From: Flabesymbios commensalis
Lineage: Eukaryota; Annelida; Polychaeta; Terebellida; Flabelligeridae
Reading direction: 5' to 3'
Assembly (NCBI GenBank): GCA_964017125.1
Contig: OZ024903.1
Location: 111,649,255-111,713,254, forward strand
Length of the DNA: 64,000 nucleotides
Shown here: piece after piece, positions 46,201 to 58,200 of the stretch
Layout of the letters: each line of letters begins with the position of its first letter
Position numbering within the stretch: the first letter of the stretch is position 1
The notes under the pieces: generated by a model
Told to the model about the DNA's origin: nothing
Seen by the model: only the letters and a program-made list of their open reading frames with translations
The model's database searches: none
Made by a program: the position numbers and the translations under genes

Positions 46201-49200
46201 GTGTCTGGTTACAATACACTAAATACCTGGTAAGAAAACTGTCTGATCCCGAGTGTCTGGTTACAATACACTAAATACCTGGTAAAAAAACTGTTTGATC
46301 CCAAGTGTCTGGTTACAATACACTAAATAGCTGGTAAGAAAACTGTCTGATCCCCAGTGTCTGGTTACAATACACTAAATACCTGGTAAGAAAACTGTCT
46401 GAACCCAAGTGTCTGGTTACAATACACTAAATAGCTGGTAAGAAAACTGTTTGATCCCGAGTGTCTGGTTACAATACACTAAATACCTGGTAAGAAAACT
46501 GTCTGATCCCCAGTGTCTGGTTACAATACACTAAATACCTGGTAAGAAAACTGTCTGATCCCCAGTGTCTGGTTACAATACACTAAATACCTCGTAAGAA
46601 AACTGTTTGATCCCGAGTGTCTGGTTACAATACACCTAAATACCTGGTAAGAAAACTGTCTGATCCCCAGTGTCTGGTTACAATACACTAAATACCTGGT
46701 AAGAATACTGTCTGATCCTGAGTGTCTGGTTACAATACACTAAATACCTGGTAAGAAAACTGTCTGATCCCCAGTGTCTGGTTACAATACACTAAATAGC
46801 TGGTAAGAACTGATCCCGAGTGTCTGGTTACAATACACTAAATAGCTGGTAAGAAAACTGTCTGATCCCGAGTGTCTGGTTACAATACACTAAATACCTG
46901 GTAAGAAAACTGTTTGATCCCGAGTGTCTGGTTACAATACACTAAATACCTGGTAAGAAAACTGTCTGATCCCCAGTGTCTGGTTACAATACACTAAATA
47001 CCTGGTAAGAAAACTGTCTGATCCCGAGTGTCTGGTTACAATACACTAAATACCTGGTAAGAAAACTGTCTGATCCCCAGTGTCTGGTTACAATACACTA
47101 AATACCTGGTAAGAAAACTGTCTGATCCCCAGTGTCTGGTTACAATACACTAAATAGCTGGTAAGAACTGATCCCGAGTGTCTGGTTACAATACACTAAA
47201 TAGCTGGTAAGAAAACTGTCTGATCCCGAGTGTCTGGTTACAATACACTAAATACCTGGTAAGAAAACTGTCTGAACCCGAGTGTCTGGTTACAATACAC
47301 TAAATACCTGGTAAGAAAACTGTTTGATCCCGAGTGTCTGGTTACAATACACTAAATACCTGGTAAGAAAACTGTTTGATCCCGAGTGTCTGGTTACAAT
47401 ACACTAAATACCTGGTAAGAAAACTGTCTGATCCCCAGTGTCTGGTTACAATACACTAAATACCTGGTAAGAAAACTGTCTGATCCCGAGTGTCTGGTTA
47501 CAATACACTAAATACCTGGTAAGAAAACTGTCTGATCCCCAGTGTCTGGTTACAATACACTAAATACCTGGTAAGAAAACTGTCTGATCCCGAGTGTCTG
47601 GTTACAATACACTAAATACCTGGTAAGAAAACTGTCTGATCCCGAGTGTCTGGTTACAATACACTAAATACCTGGTAAGATTATGGAATATAACTTAACC
47701 CGTGTGCTGCTAGGACCTGGCCATAATAAAGATAGTCAAGTATGTAGTATATTACACTTACTACGTATATGGCTGACAAATTATAAACTACAACCTGCTA
47801 TGAAGATGGGAAAAGGGCTCTAGGGTTGCTCCTGATAGCTGTTCTGAAACTAGTGCATAGCTATTTAGATCTATATGTTCAGTATGGTACATCCTTTATT
47901 CATTTAAAGCTCACAAAATTCCAAGTGGATGAAGAAAGTGATATTTTGCAACACTATATCATGTAAATCTGTAATTAAAGATAATTTTTTTTTATACTAT
48001 TTTGATGTTGTTTTTTATACCATCTTATTTAATGATTGTGAAAGTATACAACAATTTACTGCTATTTTTTTTAAATCTCAAGATCATCATATAACAGTAT
48101 ACATCAATTTGCATCTTTATGTACCAGACAGTTTCCCATTACAGGACATGAACATCAGAGTGAAGGAGATTGTGATGTCTGTGTACGAGAGAGCAGTGAG
48201 AAACTGTCCCTGGTCGGCTGACCTGTGGCTCGGCTATGTCAAGGCGATGGAGAGAAACAGATGTACACACAATAAAGTACTAGGTAGGTTTAGCATGACC
48301 CTGTGGCTCGGCTATTTCAAAGCCATAGAAAGAAATAGATGTGAACAAAACAAAGTACTAGGTAGGCTTAGCGTGACCCCGTGACTCAGCTATAACAGAG
48401 CCATAGAAAGAAACAGATGTGAACAAAACAAAGTACTAGGTAGGTTTAGCGTGAGCCTGTGGCTCGGCTATAACAGAGCCATAGAAAGAAACAGATGTGA
48501 ACAAAACAATGTACTAGGTAGGTTTAGCGTGACCCTGTGGCTCGGCTATAACAGAGCCAGAGAAAGAAACAGATGTGAACAAAACAAAGTACTAGGTAGG
48601 TTTAGCGTGACCCTGTGGCTCGGCTATAACAGAGCCAGAGAAAGAAACAGATGTGAACAAAACAATGTACTAGGTAGGTTTAGCGTGAGCCTGTGGCTCG
48701 GCTATAACAGAGCCATAGAAAGAAACAGATCTGAACAAAACAAAGTACTAGGTAGGTTTAGCGTGACCCTGTGGCTCGGCTATAACAGAGCCAGAGAAAG
48801 AAACAGATGTGAACAAAACAAAGTGCTAGGTAGGTTTAGCGTGACCTTGTGGCTCGGCTATAACAGAGCCATGGAGAGGAACAGATGTGAACAAAACAAA
48901 GTACTAGGTAGGTTTAGCGTGACCCTATGGCTCGGCTATAACAGAGCCAGAGAAAGAAACAGATGTGAACACAACATAATGCTAGGTAGCTTAAGCGTGA
49001 CCCTGGGGCTCGGCTATTTCAAGGCCATGGAGAGGAACAGCTGTGTGTGAACACAACAAAGTACTAGGTAGGTTTATGTGAGAGCCAGGGTCAAGAATGA
49101 ATGTCTGGTATGACGATTATCAGAGCCATGGAAACCTATTATCACTCCATGCACTGCTAGACCCATATATAGAGCCAGGACGAGGAATGAATGCTTGATA

Positions 49201-52200
49201 TGTTGATCATCAGAGCCAAGGAAACCAATTACGTGTATCACCCGCTGTATTACTAGATCTATATATATATAATATATTTTCAAACATGTTTCAAACTATA
49301 GTTAACCCTGAGTTATTCGGGAGCCACATGGAAAGGGTTAAGTCAGTGTTAACCCTTCCAGCGTGGGGAACGACTTTAGATGTAGAAAATTCAGCGCTTT
49401 AATGGAGTATTTGATCTGATATATGACTAGTCAGAGAGGTAATGCTTAGGGCTTTAATACATTCTTATTTATCTCTGAAGTTAAGATAGATTACAAACTC
49501 AAATTAGATTTTTTATTTCAGAATCTTTTAACCGAGCGCTGTGTGTCGGGTTTTCTCAGGGATCTGACTATTTACTCATCTGGACGGGTTATTGTGATTA
49601 CTTAAGGAGACGCATATATTGGGGGGAAGGTGAGTTTGGGATTTAGTATTTATTTTTGGTGTATTTGTTGTCTGAAAAAAATATATATATAAAATAGTCT
49701 GATTTTCCTGAATTGATGCAATTTTGCACAATAAACAGCAGCTCTTCAGAGCAAAAATGAGAAGGAATAAAAATATATATTCTTGTTTGACTTAAAGGGA
49801 CATGCCCAGGTATAAAATCATCAAAAAATCTGTGTTTTTTTTACAAAGGCTAGATATACAGACAAAATTCTCGGATTTTTTTTTTGACATGGTTGTCAAT
49901 AGTTAGAAATCAGGAATTTCGCCTCTATATCTAGCCTAACTGGTGAATGCTCTGCACAAAAATTAAAAAACTTTTTTAGTTCTAGTCTATGGACATTTTA
50001 ACATCATATGGTCATATTATTAGGCTAAAATAAAATCACAGATTTTTTGATGATTTCAGCACTGGACATGTCCCTTTAAATAATGAAAGGATGATCAAAG
50101 TATAATTAATCTAGAGTTGGGGGGGAGGAAAGATGAAACATCAGTTTACATGGGTTTAATTTACATTTAATTTTTCAAGCATTGACTTTTTAAATATTTT
50201 TGTTTCTTTTGTCACACAATTGACAGATCACAAGAAAGAGCTAGAAGAGCTTAGAACAACATTTGACAAAGCAATCACATATTTAGATGAAGGTATTGTA
50301 AGATCTGGTCAATTGAAAACAAATTTTATTTGAAGTTTGCTGCTTTAAGATTTCATATAGTGTTTGCTGCACCACGCTTGTGGAACAATTAACCTTTGGC
50401 GAAAGAGAAGCAAAAAATCAGACCTTGTTAAATTACCACATGATGAATCCTTTTTATTCCCCGCCCGTAGGGGAAGGGGATTATAGACGCCCCAGGATTG
50501 CGTCAGATGATTTGTGGGCTTAAAAACTAGTGAGTATTTTTTTTTTAATTTTAACATCACATTCCTAGCAACATGGGGATGTGCGAGTGATTTTTCAAAG
50601 ATGTCACCAATATTTAAAATGGCCACATCTCCAAAATGTTTTGTGGGCACAAAAATTGTAACTTAAAGTCAGAAAATATTCAAGTTTTACTATCACATTC
50701 CCACGATATGAAGAGGTGCAGCTGATTTTTTCAAAGTTTTACTGAAATTCAAAATGGCCGCCACGGATCAACTTCAATTTTTTTCTGGGTGCAAAAAATA
50801 AATTATTTTTTTCTTTATAAAATAAAGAAATAAAGTAAAAAATTATTCGCATTTTACAATCACATTCAAAAACTGAAAAACTTGTAGTCTTCAATTTAAA
50901 AAAATTACAATCACATTTCCCACGATATAGAGGTGTGCATGTGATGTCAATCTTTTACTGAAATTCAAAATGGCCGCCATGGATGAACTTCCTATTTTTT
51001 TGTGGGTGCAAAAACGCAGATATTGAAATCAAAAATAATTTAAATTTTACAATCACATCACCCACCATATGGAAATATGCAGGAGATTTTGCTGAAATAT
51101 AAAATGGTCACCACAAGTCGACTTTTTAAATATTTGTGACAGCGAAAACTCCAACCTAATTGATGGCGGGGGATGATATAGGACTCCACACTCTTCTTCT
51201 GACAATGGACCTGTCACTGAGCAACGATTACAGCTTGAAGCACCATTGTGTCTCAAGATAGAAGTCACTGAGTCATTATCACATGTAGCCTAACTCCTTT
51301 ATAACATTCTAATTTATGACAAACTCTATTGCCTGCATATTGTAAGAAAAACATTAGGTTGCATTAAAACCTGAAATTTCAGTATTGAAAATAAGACAGT
51401 TTAAGTAGGGTGGACCAATGTTTTTATTATGAAAATATTTCTTTATTTTATGAATTCAGCATTCCCAGTTGACGGAGACCCTAATTGCACGTTAATGCAC
51501 TTCTGGGCCAGACTAGAGGTGAGTGAGACAAAATATTTAACCCTTTCAAGCCTGAATTGACCATTTTCATCATCATCCACTTTAAGCCGCAAATTGCTGT
51601 CGCAATTCTTGCCTTGAAGTGGATAATAATGACATGAAGTGTGGCAAATGAAAAAAAAAAGATATTGTTATTATTAAACAGTTTCATGAAAATGTTTGTT
51701 CTAAAACCCCTTGAAATTAAGTCATTTTTCAGAGATGAGAAATGATGCTTTCATGCTTAAAAGGTCAATTACTATTTCTTTTATTGGACACCAAACATTT
51801 TTAGTGATCTAAAATAGCTTTGAAGTGCTTATTTAAAATTCCATATGCTCTTTTTTTTCAATGACTTTTTGTACCCCAATACCATTTGTATAATTCACAA
51901 ATTATTATTTTAATGCTGCCCCACCACCGCCCCCCCCCCCCCATATAATGCTAATCACATATATAACATATATAATATATCCTTCACACAAGGTAACTTG
52001 GTCACTAGATTGTCATATGTTTTGATTCAAATTGTGCAAATGAAGTATTTTTTACCCACTTGGAAATTGTGCATTGCACCAGCGAGAAGCAACTTCAAAA
52101 GAATAAAAAAAATCATTTTGTAATGTAGCACTATAAGGATTGAAACAACATTGCGAGATATGCATTGCCATATCTGATATATTTCAGGCAAAGTTTTGTC

Positions 52201-55200
52201 ATAACATGGGCAAGGCTCGTGAAAGCAGAAATCAGCATTAAAATTACTAGGTTGGGATATGTTTTTATTTTTAAATTGTGCTTATATAAGTAATTTTACA
52301 TCTTCGAAGTGGGTAAAAATGTAAATTTGATAATGTAGCGCTTTAACCCTTAAAACGCTGAATTATTTTGTAAAAAGAAAGGTTTTTTTTCAATTTGAAA
52401 CCATCATAAATATCTTAGTTAGCTCTTTCTGATTCATTTGAATACCTGTGTTATGGGTCTACGGCCATTATAAATATTTTAAATCTTACAGTGCGGGGAT
52501 CGACTTGCTGACGTCAGACAACTAAAGTCGATCCCCGCTCTGTAATTAAGGGTAAAACAACACAGGGTTTTCTGTGAGATCTGCACTGCCATATTTGATC
52601 TATTACAGGCAAAGTTTTGTCATAACATGGACAAGGCCCGTGAACTATGGAACCGAATATTACAGCGAGGTTTCGCTAATCAAGCACAGAGCTGGATGGA
52701 ATATTTCAATCTTGAAAGGTACTTTGCTAGTGTAATCACTATTCTTAAAGATTTTTATTTTGTCCATGAATGTGTGTGATATTATTAGATGCGGTAAATT
52801 TGAACCTATAAAATATTTGTTTAGCAATTGCTATTGAATTTTAAAAAGGGATGAACATTTTAATAATAGCCCTGTCCTGCTAGACTAGTGTATATATAAT
52901 GCATATTATTTTAAAACAAATAAAGTATGGTTGAAATTGATATAATAGTTTGTGGTAAATGTTCATTTATTCAAATAATTCAGTATGGGAGATGTCTCAT
53001 TTTGATCAATTGAAATAATTTTTCCTCATTTGAAAGTGGAAATTACCCCAGGAGGTTAGCGATTCCAGCTTAAAATGAATAAAATATACCACCTGATAAT
53101 TTAGCAGCAGATGGTAGAACATTGTAGTTTACAAGGTAATATGTTTTTAAATCCATTGTTAGTGATTGAGTGTTGATTTTCATACTTGAGCGATAACTGT
53201 TTTCAGATCTTTTGGTGACCACAAACATTGCTGGAAAGTCTTACAACGAGCTATAAACTCAGTATCTGATTGGCCAGAGACCGTGTTTGAGGCTTATCTT
53301 ACTTTTGAGCGAGAAGAAGGTATTTATTTAATAAAAGAACACTCTGTGCGTAGCCCAATTTTTGACACCAGATTCTGTCAGCGAAAGCCGGCCCCTGCAA
53401 TGAAATAATCAAATCGTTGTAATTATCCTTGACCCATAAAATACGCCCTGAGTTTACAGGGGGGGATGGGTGCTAATTAGTATAGTTTTTTTGTTGTCAT
53501 TTTGTGTATAGGTTTTTAACTACTAAGCACAATAATCTGTTTTATTAACAAGTAGTCAAAGCACAGTTATTGGGAATGAAATGAGTGTTTAACCATCAAT
53601 ATTGTCTTGAATTAAGCAAATATGAGTATTTTTCACCCACTTGATATATTAGTGACTTTAATTTTAAACTTAAAGTAATTTTCATTGACTTGCAGTTGTA
53701 CATCGCGGCAGCAAGACACAACTTTAAGTTATTGAAATAATTGAGTAGCTCAGCATTCAAGGGCTAATACATGTAATACCACTTATTAGTCTTGTAATTT
53801 TACAAGCAGCTTACAATTTATATATATTTACTTACAATATTGGAAATAGCTTACCTTGAGATTAAAAGGGTTTATCCGTCACTTTACAAAGTAACAGCCT
53901 CACCCTTTGAATTCCATGGCCATAGTGTGTTCAATAATTTTCTGCCAAATTATATTTATTCACAGGATGCATTTTATTCAAAATGGTAAAATGCATGAAT
54001 ATGAAAACATTTTTTTTATATTGCTCTCCCTGTGTGTATATTTATCTGGCTGTATTATAATTACAGGGACAGGGTGTGAAGCTCAGCTAAAGCGAGTCAA
54101 TGAGAGGAGAAAGGAGGCTAGTTAATAAGTGTTTTTTATTGATTGTTTCTTACATTCATATTATTTGATAATTCTTTGTTTGTTTTGTATATTTATTGAT
54201 AGTAATTAATAATCATAGTAATGTGTATGGTTTATCAATCAATGTACAAGGTGGCGACAAGGCCTAAAAACTATACGAAACAATGCAGCAAAGATTAAAT
54301 GATCGTAATAAGGACATTTGAGCTTTGGATGTTATATGTTCTATACAGATATTAATAAAGTTTTTTTTTGTATTGTTTAGTTTAACGAGGATTCACAAAT
54401 ATCTGCAAAGCCAATGTTAGTGTCACTTCAGTTCAGGTGCAAGTGCAAATTTTAAAAGTGTTACATCAAAACATCTACTGAACATATTTTTAGAACCTTA
54501 GTGCTTAAATAACAAAGTGTGATGTTGGCCCAGCAATTATTCATAACTTTCATAATAAAACAATAATAAATTTAACTTGGGAAATGCATGTATTTGAATG
54601 CATGTAACCAAATTACTCCAACGCTTATTGTATGTGCAGACTGCTGTAAAAGAAGGCAAGCTGAAAGCGGAACAAATCAAACAGATGCGACAGAAAGGAA
54701 CACAAAAAAAACTACAAAATAAAAAAGAGACTGTTCCCAAGAAGAAGCCTGAAGCAGCGCAAGTCAAGAAAGAAATCACCTCAGCTCCTAAAAAGGTGAA
54801 GCTTATTATATTTGTACAGTGGGACGGCTGGTTGACAAATGTTAAAGTCTTTGATGCAGCTGAATTGCCAATTGTTATTTTTTGTTTATAATATTTGATC
54901 AATCTTAATAACATTTTATTAGTTTTATACACAGACCTAGCCGTACAAGGCTTGGAAGAATTTGGACAAATTACCAAATATGCTAGATTGGCATATGTTT
55001 TGCTTCAAGTTGCAGTTTTTTAGTGATTTTCACCCACCTAAAAATTGTGGGTCGCAGTAGCTTCAAGCCGTTATTAGGATTTCTTTAATTTGAGACATTA
55101 TAATTATGCCATTCTTGTCATGAACCAAGTATTTTACTTACAAAACCTGCTATTCGACAAGAAGGTTATGAAAACCAAAATTAATTCTGATCAGTGTTTA

Positions 55201-58200
55201 ATGGTTAATCTATAATATTTCCTGTGAAAGTGAAAATTTCTGTCAGCAGGATGAAGAATTTACTGCTCCCTCAGGTCCCCCTGTCTACAAACGGAAGAAT
55301 GCATCCTCACCTACACCACAACCAAGTAAAAAAAAGTAAAGGTTGGTTTGATTTGCGCACTATTTCAGTAAGAAATATTTGTAATCTATGAAATTCCTGA
55401 AATTCTTCATTAAAAATTTTTATTTGCAATATTAATTTTTATTACGTACAAAAAAATAAGGAAACGAGTTTCTAAATCATTAGTGATTTAATATATGTAT
55501 TGTAAAGAATAGGAAAACAGCCATTAATCCATGTGCTGCTGAATTGGTTGTATCTATTTTTTATTCATTCGAAGCTGGAGTTTCTAACATAATCTCCTGT
55601 TTCATATTACTATTGATGAAAAATAGACACCTTTCAAATTGACAAAAAATTCTCCCACAAACTAGTTTTCAATTTCAGTGGTATTTTATTCAAATTGAAA
55701 CTTGCTTGAAACTATATAGATAGTAAGGGTATTCCCCCTGGCCAGGGCAGGGGGAATACCCTTACTATCTATATGGTTTATCAATTTCAGTGGTACTTTA
55801 TTCAGATTGAAACTTGCTTGAAATATATACGGTCCTAGCAGCATAAGAGGTAAATCTGAAGAAATTTTTTCTGATATCTTGTCACCTCAAAATTTCGAAT
55901 GTGAATGCGAATAAACAGCTTGTGTATAAAAATATTTTTTGTATTTGATTATTTAAAACCAGCAGACGTTGGCCACTGTGCTAGCGACCATACGGTCTTA
56001 ACGGTGTTCTCCTGACTTTCTTTATTAATTTGTTAAAATTGATTATGTACAACTTTGGTTTTATATGTCAAATAAATTTACTGAACTGAAGCTTGTTTAC
56101 AACAGTGGAGTGTAAAATATGACAAACATTTTTCCCGCAAAATTATCTAATTAAAAATATCTTATTTAAATTTTCACCCCCTTGAAGTTGGGGCTCGCTA
56201 GCGCAACCCACAACTTCAAGCGGGTGAAAATTACAAATATTTGTTTAGTTTGAAAACATTACAAATCTTTGTATTTAAACACTCGTTTCATTACCAATAA
56301 CAGTGATTTGTGGCTGGTAAGACAAATTAAAGACAATTGTAGTTGTGCTTAGCCCTATTATCCTATCTCGAGTTAAAGGCAAGTAACAAGGTAATACCCA
56401 AGTGCACTAGTAAAATTGAAGCTCGGATTGTCAATTCTTTTTATTAAAAATTTCTGTTTCTTTTATATTCAAAATTTTAGTTTACGTTCTTCTTTAAATT
56501 GTTGTCAGATGATAAATGTAATTCCCGTGCCATACTTAACTTTGCTAGATAAAGCCTAGTTTTACATGGTGTTTTATTTTCAGGTAACGAATCCTCAGGA
56601 GAATCAGACACCTATTTCTACCCTCCTGGTGCTCCCCCCGGCTTACAGGGTGCTCCTCCCAAGTCAAGTGTAACTCCCGGCAAACCACAGCATCTGATAG
56701 AAAAGGAGGAGCAAATGGAGGCAGAGAGTGAGACGACAGACAATGACAATGCAAAATCTGGCGACAAAAAGGCAATAGAGAAGAAAGAACAAACTATCTT
56801 TATCAGTAACCTGGACTACTATACCAGTGAAAGCACAATTAGAGATATCTTCTCTAAAGTAAGATTCAGATGGCAAAATTTTTAATTACTATTTTTATCA
56901 CTTTCATTTTTCAAATATTGAGAATGTCATTGTCCAGTGGGCAAACAGTTCTGAAAATGTACTTTTCATTTAACCAACATTGTTTGTCTGAAAAATGGCA
57001 ATAGCACTGTGAATTTAGTTAGATTTTTGTTAAATTTTATATTTGTAAAATAAATTATGTGGTAGATAAAATGAAATGTCCGTGCATACAATAACTGGAT
57101 TATTTTTTAAAATTTTAGGTGTACGCTGTATGTTGATTTTCATATGAATCATCATTGGCGAATTCCTTTGTCTAAGGCCGCCTAGAAATATGAATCATTT
57201 GATAATCACTAGTTATTCTGAAAAACTGAGGCATTTTGTTTATTCTCAGTCTATGGGTGGGCTTTACTGTTTCCGAGCAGCAAGAATATGAAGTGTGCTT
57301 TATTGATGTTATTAGTAGATTTTAAATTATATCACCATTTATGCAAATAATTTTTAATTTAGATGAATTGTGTTTACCATCATTAGCTGATGCAGATGTT
57401 ATTTAACAGCTTTGTGTTGTAGGCTGGTGAAATTTCAGGAATTCGTCTGGTCAAAAACTTCAAAGGTAAATCAAAGGGGTTTGCCTATGTTGAGATGATT
57501 GATGAGGTAGGTTTTCACCAATCAAAGTTTTGACAATTAAATGTATGTATATTCTTAACTCAATATGTATATTCTAACCTCAATCCGTATATATACGGTT
57601 TTAAGCATCTGAAGTGTCACTTAAAATTATAAAATGGTGTGTGCTTGATGCTCAGTTAATCAAATAATGTCATGTATATTGTGTTGTGCAATTCCAGCTT
57701 CAAGTTCATAAATGTTATTTTCCTACTTTATTTGAATACCTATTTTATAAAAATATAAATATTGTAACCTATTTGATACATAGCTGGCAGCGAATGAAGC
57801 GCTCAAGCTGGACCGCACACCAATAGAGGGCAGACCTGTATTTGTGTCCAGATGTGAAGATAAGACGGCTAACCCGACAAAATTCAAGGTGGGCAATAAA
57901 AATGCGTCTATGTCGATATGGAGCGGCGTGAAATTATGACATTGATTTCACTAGAATCAGTTTGGTAAATCTCAGTGCCGAACTACATGTATATACATAC
58001 GACATCATTGGGAAGGCGAGATGGACCGATCTCAGCACAAGTCACCATATCAAGGCGAGGGCTTGATGTGGTGACGAGTGTTTAGATCAGCCCATCTCGC
58101 CCAACAATGCTGTATATATTTTCTCGTACGAATATCTATCTAAAACGACAAATCAAACAGCAGTGAAGCATTTCGTTAATGGGCTGATCTCACCATACGA

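Noticed and set aside
41331-47680. CRISPR-like or centromeric repeat array
   Set aside because: There are no spacers: units abut directly and are copies of a SART3 exon end, in an animal gene.
48451-49050. Independent 199-codon repeat-protein gene
   Set aside because: It is the open frame of the 78-bp exon-derived satellite, with no start context or terminator of its own; it is intronic unless later donors are used.
54537-54977. 146-codon minus-strand frame
   Set aside because: It is antisense to the Lys-rich SART3 exon (poly-Lys codons read as Phe/Leu) and extends into introns.
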